From Paenibacillus sp. FSL R5-0345 (GTDB taxonomy: Bacteria > Bacillota > Bacilli > Paenibacillales > Paenibacillaceae): a DNA stretch of 64,000 nucleotides. Below the pieces are notes generated by a model. That model had not been told where the DNA came from, did not search any database, and saw only the letters and a program-made list of their open reading frames with translations. The translations under genes were made by a program, and so were the position numbers. Of the stretch, positions 1 to 7,804 are shown piece after piece (the stretch's first letter is position 1; each line of letters begins with the position of its first letter). Location: contig NZ_CP009281.1 in NCBI RefSeq assembly GCF_000758585.1, positions 2,728,001 through 2,792,000 on the forward strand, given 5' to 3'.

Positions 1-339
1 CCGGACAGCGATTTCTACAGCCAGAGTATAGTCCTCTTCCACAAATTTACGCATAGCATCGTAAGCGAGGCCACCCGGAACAAGTGGGATAATACCACCT
101 ACACTAAAAATAATAACCGGCATTTTGAAGGATCGCGCAAAAAACTGGCTGACGATGCCCACTATTACACTAGCTGCAAACGTAGCTACAACAGGTCCGA
201 ACTCTACATTAAGAAGCACATACACCATCCAGCCCACCATTCCGGCAAAACCACACTGTAGTAGTGAGCGCTTAGGCGCATTAAATAGAATACAGAAGGT
301 TGCCGCGGCGATAAAACTGGTTATAAGTTGCAAAATCAT
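1..339 (-). CDS. ThrE-type exporter, small membrane subunit (partial)
   Basis: This frame starts with an ATG at 339 and runs off the left edge of the window, giving 113 residues. It is almost wholly hydrophobic, with a loop reading IIPLVPGG, which is typical of the small (YjjB/DUF3815-like) half of split threonine/serine exporters. A ribosome binding site of the AAAGAGG type precedes the ATG. It lies 27 bases after the gene for the large half, so the two probably form one operon and one transporter in the cytoplasmic membrane. Substrate is not visible: threonine/serine and, for YjjPB, succinate are known for the family. Confidence 0.85.
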   Translation of the reverse strand, partial: MILQLITSFIAAATFCILFNAPKRSLLQCGFAGMVGWMVYVLLNVEFGPVVATFAASVIVGIVSQFFARSFKMPVIIFSVGGIIPLVPGGLAYDAMRKFVEEDYTLAVEIAVR

Positions 340-366
340 GAAGGGCTAACCTCTTTCACATGGATA

Positions 367-1125
367 TTAAAATAGTGATAGTACAAGCCCGATACCTGTA
401 CCGATCGCAAATGCAGTTAGAAAGGCATCGGCACCCTTGGATATGCCTGAGACAAGATGACCGGCCATCAGATCACGAACGGCATTAGTAATGAGTAGTC
501 CGGGTACTAGAGGCATAACGGAGCCGATAATGATTTTGTCCATCTCTTGACCAATTCCCAGCTTTACAGAACAGAAGGCTAGAAGTCCGATCAGGAAGGA
601 AGCAGAAAACTCTGCGAAGAATTTAGTCTGCACTAAACGATGCAGATAAATGACCGCAGCGAAGCCTAGTCCGGAAATCGGCAAGGCGGGGAGAGCATCC
701 CACAAACTGCCTTTAAACATAACGGTGAAGCAAGCACCTGTAAGGGCGGCTGCTAAGATCTGCAACCATACGGGATAGACAGGTGAGGCTTCATCGACTT
801 CTCCTAATTTTGCACGGGCTTCCTCAGCTGTAATCTGACGTTCGCTCAGACGCCGAGAAATGTCATTGACCTCCGATACCTTCTGCAGATCTGTTGTTCG
901 TTCCGCAATCCTGTATAACTTAACAGGCTCTATTCTATTTGTGGTGAACATAATTACGGTTGGCGTCACATAACTGTGTGCTCCCGGGAACCCGAGAGAT
1001 CCAGCCATTCGCGTCATCGTATCTTCAACTCTGGATGTTTCTGCACCATTCTGCAGCATGATCTTGCCAGCAAGAAGACAGAGATCAACGATTTCATAAT
1101 AGGTAGTGTTACTCGTACTATCCAA
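367..1125 (-). CDS. ThrE-type exporter, large membrane subunit (DUF1212)
   Basis: The 252-residue product has a soluble N-terminal half and a hydrophobic C-terminal half with about five membrane segments, the layout of the YjjP/ThrE N-terminal family. The early motif with NGAETSRVEDTM (about residues 27-38) is the family signature. Translation appears to start at a TTG with a GGGGAGG site ten bases upstream; no ATG fits as well. It precedes and probably cotranscribes with the small subunit. Known role of the family is export of small amino acids or dicarboxylates; the exact substrate is an open question. Confidence 0.88.
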   Translation of the reverse strand: MDSTSNTTYYEIVDLCLLAGKIMLQNGAETSRVEDTMTRMAGSLGFPGAHSYVTPTVIMFTTNRIEPVKLYRIAERTTDLQKVSEVNDISRRLSERQITAEEARAKLGEVDEASPVYPVWLQILAAALTGACFTVMFKGSLWDALPALPISGLGFAAVIYLHRLVQTKFFAEFSASFLIGLLAFCSVKLGIGQEMDKIIIGSVMPLVPGLLITNAVRDLMAGHLVSGISKGADAFLTAFAIGTGIGLVLSLF

Positions 1126-1376
1126 CTTCTCCGATCCTCCCCTGGAATGTTATATCTATAATTCCACATATCCGATTGTCGCCTTATTGATTGAAAATAT
1201 CAAGCCTAAAATAGTATTACCATGAATAAATCTCATACTTAAAATGCTCGAAAAAGATACAATTTAGAAGAGTTGGCATTACATCCAGTTCCTACCAATT
1301 GTACATGCATAAAATATAGTGAATAGGACAGGTTGGGCTTGTCTTATATTTTTGCAGGTATAAAGGAGGAGTGATC

Positions 1377-1796
1377 ATGACTTTCGGCATTGGAATAACA
1401 ACCTTTGTCTTCATAATGGCTATGCTAGTTATTTTTATGAGACCGGGAGGCATTAATGAAGCATGGCCAGCATCAATCGGGGCTGGGATTTTATTGTTAA
1501 CGGGAATTGTGTCTGGTAGTGATATTGCTGATATTATCGGGAAAATAGGTGGGGCGTCTATCACTATTATGGCCACCATCGTCATGGCGGTAATACTAGA
1601 AAGTTTCGGTTTTTTTAACTGGGCGGCTGCACGACTTGTGATTTTGTCAAAAAGATCGGGACATCGTTTATATTGGTATATTCAATTATTATGCTTTTTG
1701 ATGACTCTTTTATTCAATAATGACGGAAGTATCTTGATCACGACTCCAATCTTAATATTACTCCTAAGAAATCTTCATCTAAAACCTCATCAAAAG
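1377..1796 (+). pseudogene. Truncated ArsB/YdfA-type arsenite efflux permease
   Basis: A good AAAGGAGGAG site and ATG begin a frame whose first about 140 residues look like the N-terminus of the ArsB/NhaD permease family: four hydrophobic segments with MRPGGINEAWPA near residue 22 and FNNDGSILITTPILILLLR near residue 113. Similarity stops after LKPHQK at about 1796. The open frame continues to 2054 but there it only reads the antisense of the uvrX gene 3' end. A full pump needs about 430 residues, so roughly two thirds of the gene is missing. I infer a deletion that fused the remnant to the uvrX side. Confidence 0.75.
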
Positions 1797-1898
1797 TTCA
1801 GAAGGTGGAAGAACTTCAATCGCTATAGAGAGGTCTTGAACGACATGGAAAACGCAAAGATCAAAATATGCCAAGGGACTTTTTTAAGAAATTTTCGC

Positions 1899-3161
1899 TC
1901 ATTTATAGTGTCCGCCGATCTTTCCAGACCTGTCCTTAAGCTGCCCGGCGTCTGTGAAAGAAGCTGCCCGTCCAATGATCGTCTCCCCGTATTTATTTTT
2001 GAGAGCATCGGTGGCCCGCTCGAGTTCACGATAGCGAGGGCGAGACTCAAATAGCGTTAGCTGGTACTGGCTTTCGTCAGATAGATTGGACAAGCTTAAG
2101 TGAATTCTGCGTACAGGCTGGCCGTCCCAGTGTAGCTTAAAGAGCGAAAGAGCAGCCTCATATACTAACAGGGTGGCATTCGTAGGGTCACTCATTGTAG
2201 TCTGTCTTGAGAAGCCTGTTGGGTCATCAAAGCTGGCACCTTGGCAGCCGACAGACACGACTGCACCATGTACTTTCAATTTGCGGCAACGTCTACATAC
2301 AAGCTCAGACAGCTCTAGGATGATGGTCTTGATATCTTGCAGCTTATAGTAATCCCGTGGCAGCGTCATTTGGTGCCCAACACTTTTGGGTGCGACTTCA
2401 TAGGTGCTGGGGCTCACGGGGCTGTCATCGATTCCATTGGCTATCCGCCAATATAGCTCGGCATCGATATCACATTTTTTGTGGAATTTCTCCCGCATGC
2501 GCCATTTTAGCTCGCTTAACGGCATCTGTGCCAAATGGCCAATCGTTGTGATACCCATACTCTGGAAGTGAACAGACATGCGGCGGCCTACCATGAATAG
2601 CTCGCTAATGGGGAGGGGCCAGAGTACATCGGGAAGTTGTTCTTTAGTGAGGGTGAATATACCCGCTTTGTTCTTCTTGGCCCACAGGTCGCAGGCCATT
2701 TTGGCGGTAACCTTGGAGTATCCAATGCCAATGCGCGCACGTACGCCTGTATTTCTGAGAATTAGATCTTGAATGGCGGTGGCAATCTCGCTTGGGCTGC
2801 CAAATAAACTGAGGCTACCGCTGACATCTATAAACTGCTCATCGATAGAATAGGGTTCTACCTGGTCACTAAATTTGCGCAGAATGTCTGTGATTTGAGA
2901 GGAGACGTCGATATATTGCTGCATATGCGGTCTGACCACGATGACCTCGGGGCATTTCGCCAGCGCTTCTTTCAACGTCTCGGCAGTAGTAATGCCAAAA
3001 GATTTGGCTATAGGACAGGCAGCAAGTACAATACCGCTCCGTCGAGCGGGGTCTCCAGCGACGATAAGTGGCTTGTTGCTGTACTGCGGATTAGAGGCTT
3101 TCTCCACGGAGGCATAGAAGCTTTGGCAATCGGATAGCATAATGACACGCTCTTTATTCAT
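1899..3161 (-). CDS. uvrX: Y-family DNA polymerase, UvrX/YqjW type
   Basis: The 420-residue protein carries the palm residues of error-prone Y-family polymerases: Asp11 in SDCQSFYASVE and the YSIDE motif at about residues 104-108. Length and the IGHLAQMPLSEL helix-hairpin-helix region fit the UvrX/YqjW/ImpB subgroup rather than DinB. It is expected to copy past DNA lesions during the SOS response. A one-mismatch LexA box sits between its -35 and -10 elements. A yolD-like partner, often found next to these genes, was not seen; the 3' side abuts the truncated permease. Confidence 0.93.
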   Translation of the reverse strand: MNKERVIMLSDCQSFYASVEKASNPQYSNKPLIVAGDPARRSGIVLAACPIAKSFGITTAETLKEALAKCPEVIVVRPHMQQYIDVSSQITDILRKFSDQVEPYSIDEQFIDVSGSLSLFGSPSEIATAIQDLILRNTGVRARIGIGYSKVTAKMACDLWAKKNKAGIFTLTKEQLPDVLWPLPISELFMVGRRMSVHFQSMGITTIGHLAQMPLSELKWRMREKFHKKCDIDAELYWRIANGIDDSPVSPSTYEVAPKSVGHQMTLPRDYYKLQDIKTIILELSELVCRRCRKLKVHGAVVSVGCQGASFDDPTGFSRQTTMSDPTNATLLVYEAALSLFKLHWDGQPVRRIHLSLSNLSDESQYQLTLFESRPRYRELERATDALKNKYGETIIGRAASFTDAGQLKDRSGKIGGHYK

Positions 3162-3205
3162 AGGTTCACACGCTCCAGGTGAGGTAGAGATACATTAGAT
3201 TTTTT

Positions 3206-3239
3206 CTTCTTATTATAATACGAACATATGATCGTGTAT
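3206..3239 (-). promoter_or_regulatory. SOS promoter with LexA box upstream of uvrX
   Basis: CGAACATATGATCG at 3221-3234 differs at one position from the Bacillus LexA consensus CGAACATATGTTCG. Read on the minus strand it is followed by TATAAT and preceded by a TATACA-like -35, so the box lies inside the promoter spacer, where LexA binding would block RNA polymerase. Confidence 0.82.
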
Positions 3240-3256
3240 ATTCATATTTATTTCCA

Positions 3257-3838
3257 TTATTTTGTTTCGAGTGTGCACAGACCTGTAGCCACCCCTCCAG
3301 AGACAATCGTGAGGATGGAGTGGAAGAAGGTTTCTTTAGAAATCAGGAGTCCCCCAGCGCCGATAATCATAAAGTCAGTTAAGAAGATGATAACTCCAAG
3401 GTTGAGCGGTACATACTTTTTAATAAATTGAGCAAGCAGATCGGTTCCACCCGTACTTGCTTTAAACCGCAGCATGATCCCAAGCCCCGTTCCCATCAAA
3501 AAACCGCCAATAATGGCGCTAGAAACGGAACCAAACTCAAAATAATACAGAAAGTAATATTGAAAAGGACCAAGAAGTTCGATTAGAAATGATGAGGTCA
3601 ATAGACCGAGTACACTGTTGTAAAAGATATCGCGTTCCTTTAACCAAGCGAGCAGGAAGATAGGGAAGCTGCAGAGAATTATAGCTACGCCAATTTTAGC
3701 GTCGGATAAATAATTGATAATGAGGGCTATCCCTATTATTCCCCCATCCAGGATTTTATATGGGACGAGAAAAAAATTAGTTCCCGTAGCAATGAGTAAG
3801 CTTCCTAAAAGAATGATTAGGTATCTTAATGGCTGCAT
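3257..3838 (-). CDS. YitT-family membrane protein (short form)
   Basis: The protein has about five membrane segments, an FFLVPYKILDGGIIGIALI motif near the N-terminus and a GTGLGIMLRFKASTGGTDL segment, both typical of the YitT family. It lacks the soluble DUF2179 domain of full-length YitT, as is common for the roughly 195-residue subgroup. A frame exists from a GTG at 3853, but the GTGGAG ribosome site overlaps that codon. The ATG at 3838, nine bases after GGAG, is the better start. Transport function is unknown. The minus-strand terminator at 3907-3931 separates it from the AraC gene upstream. Confidence 0.85.
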   Translation of the reverse strand: MQPLRYLIILLGSLLIATGTNFFLVPYKILDGGIIGIALIINYLSDAKIGVAIILCSFPIFLLAWLKERDIFYNSVLGLLTSSFLIELLGPFQYYFLYYFEFGSVSSAIIGGFLMGTGLGIMLRFKASTGGTDLLAQFIKKYVPLNLGVIIFLTDFMIIGAGGLLISKETFFHSILTIVSGGVATGLCTLETK

Positions 3839-3906
3839 ATTTAACATCTCCACATTAAAGGCATGTCTATAAATATGCTTGTCACTTCCAAAAAATTGCA
3901 GTTGAA

Positions 3907-3931
3907 CAAAAAAACCTGATTAGAAATCAGG
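3907..3931 (-). terminator. Terminator downstream of the AraC gene
   Basis: On the minus strand CCTGAT and ATCAGG (3926-3931 and 3915-3920) form a short stem followed by seven T residues. It ends the AraC transcript before the YitT gene, although it lies 163 bases past the stop codon. Confidence 0.7.
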
Positions 3932-3979
3932 CTTAGAAAGTCTTATGTTACATAGTGTGTGAGGGATAGGGCACCTAAT

Positions 3980-4090
3980 GCTCAATAGATACCAAGTAAA
4001 AGTGAGTAATGCAATAGAGTCCGATACGTACAATAGATACCAGTACACGAGACCAAGTAGAAGCTACCAAGTTCACAAGACCAAGTAGTC
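3980..4090. repeat. Short imperfect repeats (ACCAAGTA and CAATAGATACCA)
   Basis: ACCAAGTA or ACCAAGTT occurs at 3991, 4052, 4066 and 4080, and CAATAGATACCA at 3983 and 4031. No good frame covers them. They lie just downstream of the AraC stop codon. Confidence 0.5.
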
Positions 4091-4093
4091 CGC

Positions 4094-4960
4094 TTAACGG
4101 GAGTAACGCTTGCGGAAGCGAAGCGGAGAGATTCCGATCTGCTGAGCAAACCGACGCGAGAAGTAGGCGGTGCTCTCGAAGCCGGTACGTTCTGCGATTC
4201 CGGCTATAGATATCTCTGTCTTGAGCAGCAGCAGCTTGGCTTGTTCCAAACGATAGTCTGTTAAATACTCCATTGGAGTCAGTCCGTATACCCGTTTCAT
4301 GCAGCGAGCAAGGTAGTTATAGTGAAAATGCAGCACATCCGCCAGTGAGGTATTGGAAAGAGGCTCCGCATAATGATTGCGGATATAAGTCTCCGTCTGC
4401 TCGGCGATTTCCACCGCATGACTTTCTGAAGTATCATGCTGTGCTAGATCCATCATCCGCAGCATTTCTTCAAATATACGTTGCTGCTGCCAAACTGCGC
4501 TGGAACGCCGACCCGTAGACAGCTGCAATAGCATCTGGGCTTGTCCGCTCCGTTCAAAGGGGTCAGGAAGGGGACCAAACTGTGGCACGCGAATGGTATA
4601 TGGATGAGTAAGAAACTGCCGAAAATGTGTTTCACGGTTAATATACACGGGTTCACCCTCAGAGCTAGACCAATCTGCAAGGGTATGAAAATGAATCCAT
4701 ATGAATGAAGTGATCTCTTCGCACGGCTTAACGGAATAATGATAGCGATCGGGCAGCAGTAGCAGTGTATGGCCAGCCGAAACCTCCCATTGATTACGCT
4801 CTTCGCCGATAAATAGACAGCCCTGTTCTACAATAAGCAGATCAAATACCCCAATATGGCTTCTATTCGGATGCTGATCTCCGGGTTGATAAACGGTGTG
4901 ATTGCATTCTAGAAAATAAGGAAATGGCGGGGCAGCGAAATGTATAAATGAAGGGCCCAC
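4094..4960 (-). CDS. AraC-family transcriptional regulator
   Basis: The 288-residue protein has an N-terminal cupin-like sensing region (about 20-100, with PGDQHPNRSH and LLLLPDRYHYS) and two helix-turn-helix motifs in the last 100 residues, ending in GISPLRFRKRYSR, the usual AraC signature. It probably starts at GTG 4960; an AAAGGAG site is about 14 bases upstream, a rather long spacing, and no other start is in frame. It is divergent from the GH127 gene with a 160-base gap, so it likely senses a sugar and activates that gene. That link is inferred from position only. Confidence 0.88.
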   Translation of the reverse strand: MGPSFIHFAAPPFPYFLECNHTVYQPGDQHPNRSHIGVFDLLIVEQGCLFIGEERNQWEVSAGHTLLLLPDRYHYSVKPCEEITSFIWIHFHTLADWSSSEGEPVYINRETHFRQFLTHPYTIRVPQFGPLPDPFERSGQAQMLLQLSTGRRSSAVWQQQRIFEEMLRMMDLAQHDTSESHAVEIAEQTETYIRNHYAEPLSNTSLADVLHFHYNYLARCMKRVYGLTPMEYLTDYRLEQAKLLLLKTEISIAGIAERTGFESTAYFSRRFAQQIGISPLRFRKRYSR

Positions 4961-5127
4961 TGTGTAATTTATCGCTCCTTTCTATATTCGTTCAAACTTA
5001 AATCAAACTTCGAAAGTGAAGTGTGAAATAGTACAAAAAAGGGGTTGCTTCTGATCGTATTTTTTATCTATTCTACCCTCTATAATTGTAATTAGCGAGT
5101 ATGAAATAAGATGAGGGGAAGATGAGA

Positions 5128-7092
5128 ATGAACAAAATTATACAAGATCAGCAAGTTGCAAAAGATCAAACGGTTAACATTAAGGATGATTTCTGGGGCG
5201 GGTATATTCGGCTGGTTCAGGATGTTGTAATTCCGTATCAATATGAGGCCTTGCACGATAGAGCACCGGGTGCTGAGCCCAGTCATGCCATTGCTAACTT
5301 TGAGATTGCTGCGGGCCGGAAGACTGGGGAGTTTTACGGCTGGGTATTTCAAGACAGTGATGTGGCCAAGTGGCTGGAAGCCGTAGGTTATTCTTTAAGC
5401 ATCAAACGTGATTCCGATCTGGAGCGTCAAGCGGATGAAGTGATTGACCTCGTTGGCGAAGCACAGCAGGAGGATGGATACTTAAATACTTATTTTACGA
5501 TCAAAGAACCGGGTAAACGCTGGACCAATCTGAACGATTGTCACGAGTTGTACTGCGCGGGACATTTCATTGAGGCCGCTGTTTCTTACTATGAAGCTAC
5601 CGGAAAAAGAAAACTGCTCGACATCATGTGCCGAATGGTTGATCATATCGATTCTGTGTTTGGCCCGGAAGAAGGTAAAATGCGGGGCTATGATGGACAT
5701 CAGGAGATTGAACTCGCACTCGTTAAGTTATACCGGCTTACAGGTGAGGAACGATATTTGAAGCTCAGCAGCTTTTTTATTAATGAGCGAGGACAACAAC
5801 CAAACTTTTTAAAGGAACAATGGGATAATCTGGGGAGTATCAATTTTTTCACGGGTCAGAAGGAGAAATTAGATTTAAAATATTACCAGAGCCATCTTCC
5901 GGTAAGAGAGCAGGAAGTGGCTGTAGGGCATGCTGTACGTGCGGTTTATATGTATACTGCTATGGCAGATCTAGCTGCTATTACAGGAGATGCTACACTT
6001 CGTGAGGCATGCGAGAGACTGTGGAATAACATAACTAACAAGCAAATGTATATTACTGGCGGGATCGGTTCTACGCATCGAGGTGAGGCGTTCACCTTCG
6101 ACTATGATTTGCCTAACGATTCGGTGTACGCAGAGACCTGTGCCTCTATTGGATTGATCTTTTTTGCACAGCGTATGCTGAGAATATCGCCGGATGCACG
6201 TTATGGCGATGTTATGGAGCGGGCACTTTATAACAATGTGCTGGGCTCGATGGCACAGGATGGCAAGCACTATTTTTATGTGAATCCACTGGAAGTATGG
6301 CCACAGGCATGCAGCTGCAACCCGGATAAACATCATGTGAAGTCTGAGCGTCAAGGTTGGTTTGGCTGTGCCTGCTGTCCTCCGAATGTGGCGCGTCTGC
6401 TGACTTCGCTCAATCAATACATTTACACGGTTCATGGGGATACGCTCTACACGAATTTGTATATTGGCAGTGAGCTGACAACTAAGCTGGGTGGAGCGGA
6501 GGTTACAATTCAGCAAGAGAGTAACTATCCATGGAAAGGTACAGTCTCCATGAAGATTAATCCGGCCGTGGAAGCGGAGTTTGGCATTGCATTGCGGATT
6601 CCGTCGTGGAGTCAAGGGATGGAGATCAGAGTCAATGGTGAAGCCTTGAATACAGCTGAGAACATTGAACAGGGGTACCTCGTTATTCGGAGAGAGTGGA
6701 GAGCCGGAGATGTCATCGAAATGCATGACCCAATGGAGGCACATCGCGTCTACGCTCATCCAAATTTGCGTGCCGATGCTCAAAAGGTAACAATTCAACG
6801 CGGGCCGTTTGTGTATTGTCTTGAAAGTATCGATAATGGTGAGCCTTTAAGCTCTATTTCTTTAAAAGAAGACTGTGAACTTACGGCGGCGTTCAATGAG
6901 ACTTTGCTTGGCGGCGCGGTTGTTGTCGAGGCAGACGGACTGCGTATTGATCAAGAGGGCTGGAGTGGAGGACTTTACAGCAGAGAGAAAGCACCCCTTC
7001 AACCGGTTAAGGTTAAGGCTGTTCCATATTACTTATGGGGGAATCGTGGCAGTGGTGAAATGAAGGTGTGGATTCCTGAAGCCAGCGTTTAA
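5128..7092 (+). CDS. GH127 beta-L-arabinofuranosidase
   Basis: This family (HypBA1-like, formerly DUF1680) removes terminal beta-L-arabinofuranose units from plant glycans such as hydroxyproline-linked arabinans. Counting from the ATG at 5122, the frame has the GEAF glutamate at 322, the AETC pair Glu338/Cys340 and CACCPPN with Cys418/Cys419, which correspond to the acid/base, the zinc ligands and the cysteine nucleophile of HypBA1 with almost identical numbering. The second ATG (5128), nine bases from GAGGGG, is the better start. There is no signal peptide, so the enzyme is cytoplasmic and must work on imported oligosaccharides. No transporter gene is next to it. Confidence 0.92.
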   Translation: MNKIIQDQQVAKDQTVNIKDDFWGGYIRLVQDVVIPYQYEALHDRAPGAEPSHAIANFEIAAGRKTGEFYGWVFQDSDVAKWLEAVGYSLSIKRDSDLERQADEVIDLVGEAQQEDGYLNTYFTIKEPGKRWTNLNDCHELYCAGHFIEAAVSYYEATGKRKLLDIMCRMVDHIDSVFGPEEGKMRGYDGHQEIELALVKLYRLTGEERYLKLSSFFINERGQQPNFLKEQWDNLGSINFFTGQKEKLDLKYYQSHLPVREQEVAVGHAVRAVYMYTAMADLAAITGDATLREACERLWNNITNKQMYITGGIGSTHRGEAFTFDYDLPNDSVYAETCASIGLIFFAQRMLRISPDARYGDVMERALYNNVLGSMAQDGKHYFYVNPLEVWPQACSCNPDKHHVKSERQGWFGCACCPPNVARLLTSLNQYIYTVHGDTLYTNLYIGSELTTKLGGAEVTIQQESNYPWKGTVSMKINPAVEAEFGIALRIPSWSQGMEIRVNGEALNTAENIEQGYLVIRREWRAGDVIEMHDPMEAHRVYAHPNLRADAQKVTIQRGPFVYCLESIDNGEPLSSISLKEDCELTAAFNETLLGGAVVVEADGLRIDQEGWSGGLYSREKAPLQPVKVKAVPYYLWGNRGSGEMKVWIPEASV

Positions 7093-7138
7093 GGTATAGG
7101 ATAGACATAGACTTCGGGGAATGGTTACTGTTTAGCAA

Positions 7139-7175
7139 TCGGGGCAGCTGGATTATTCAGCCTGTCCCTTTTTTT
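7139..7175 (+). terminator. Terminator after the GH127 gene
   Basis: GGGGCAGCTG and CAGCCTGTCCC form an interrupted stem (7141-7168) followed by seven T residues, 47 bases after the GH127 stop codon. Confidence 0.85.
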
Positions 7176-7405
7176 GATTAAGATGTACGGTGATGCTCGT
7201 CGCCCCTATGTCCAGCCAATTTGATCTATTCTTACGCTCGGATTCATACGCCTTAATACTCCTAACAGCATTCCATCCACGCTGTTCACCAAATCAGAGG
7301 AATCTGTATTTAGGATAGCTGGGATTTGCGCTTTATTGTATGCTATATTTGATTGATCGGGATAAGGTAGCTGATTATTTTACAGAAAATATTGGAGGCA
7401 TCACA
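7176..7405. other. Intergenic stretch, possible decayed frame on the minus strand
   Basis: Between the GH127 terminator and the small gene at 7406 I see no convincing gene. The minus strand is open for about 57 codons ending in a TAG near 7203, with a protein-like composition, but it has no start codon or ribosome site at its 5' end. It may be a remnant or chance. Confidence 0.3.
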
Positions 7406-7714
7406 ATGAGCAAACGTTATCGAATTACAAGAGCTATGCAGAATGATGGGGATTCAGTACAAACCATATCTTTAGAAGAGTGTAAGCAATATTTCGCGTC
7501 CAAACCTGATTTCACCTATACATCAGTTTATACAGTAGTAGGCGCCACTACGATGTCGATTGAGGGAGAGTTCTTTATGTGGAGCTTTGGCGATGCTACA
7601 ATCCCGTTTAGGTATTATGAAGGCGATATTTACGTTTCTGGCAGCAATGAAGCTGTGATCCCGAGAATGCTTGAGGTTGCGAGTGATTTAAGAGCAGATA
7701 TTATCGAAGGGTAA
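7406..7714 (+). CDS. Conserved hypothetical protein, 102 residues
   Basis: I do not recognise this protein. A TTGGAGG site lies seven bases before the ATG at 7406, so this start is preferred over the longer frame from 7340. The product is soluble, has no signal peptide or membrane segment, and is mildly acidic, with a predicted mixed alpha/beta pattern. It stands alone between two convergent units and has its own T-tailed terminator (7761-7804). Confidence 0.75.
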   Translation: MSKRYRITRAMQNDGDSVQTISLEECKQYFASKPDFTYTSVYTVVGATTMSIEGEFFMWSFGDATIPFRYYEGDIYVSGSNEAVIPRMLEVASDLRADIIEG

Positions 7715-7745
7715 AAAAATGACCCCTGAAGGGTTCAGGGGTCAT
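7713..7745 (-). terminator. Terminator of the GH94 gene (minus strand)
   Basis: A perfect 12-base stem (7719-7730 with 7734-7745, loop GGG) is preceded on the plus strand by seven A residues, so it terminates leftward transcription. It lies beyond the plus-strand terminator and directly against the stop codon of the small gene at 7406-7714. Confidence 0.88.
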
Positions 7746-7760
7746 CTAGTGTTATTTATA

Positions 7761-7804
7761 GATCCGCCCAATCGTTCAAGCGAACGGTTGAGCGGATTTT
7801 TTTT
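7761..7804 (+). terminator. Terminator of the small gene 7406-7714 (plus strand)
   Basis: ATCCGC at 7762-7767 pairs with GCGGAT at 7792-7797, extended by an interrupted CAACGTT/GAACGGTTG stem, followed by eight T residues. The T tract overlaps the first two bases (7803-7804) of the GH94 stop codon. Confidence 0.85.

Noticed and set aside
5971..6798. A 275-codon open frame on the minus strand
   Set aside because: It lies wholly inside the GH127 gene, has no ribosome site and an unnatural composition; it is a shadow of the real gene.
7200..7373. About 57 open codons on the minus strand with protein-like sequence
   Set aside because: No start codon with a ribosome site and too short to separate from chance; mentioned only as a possible remnant.
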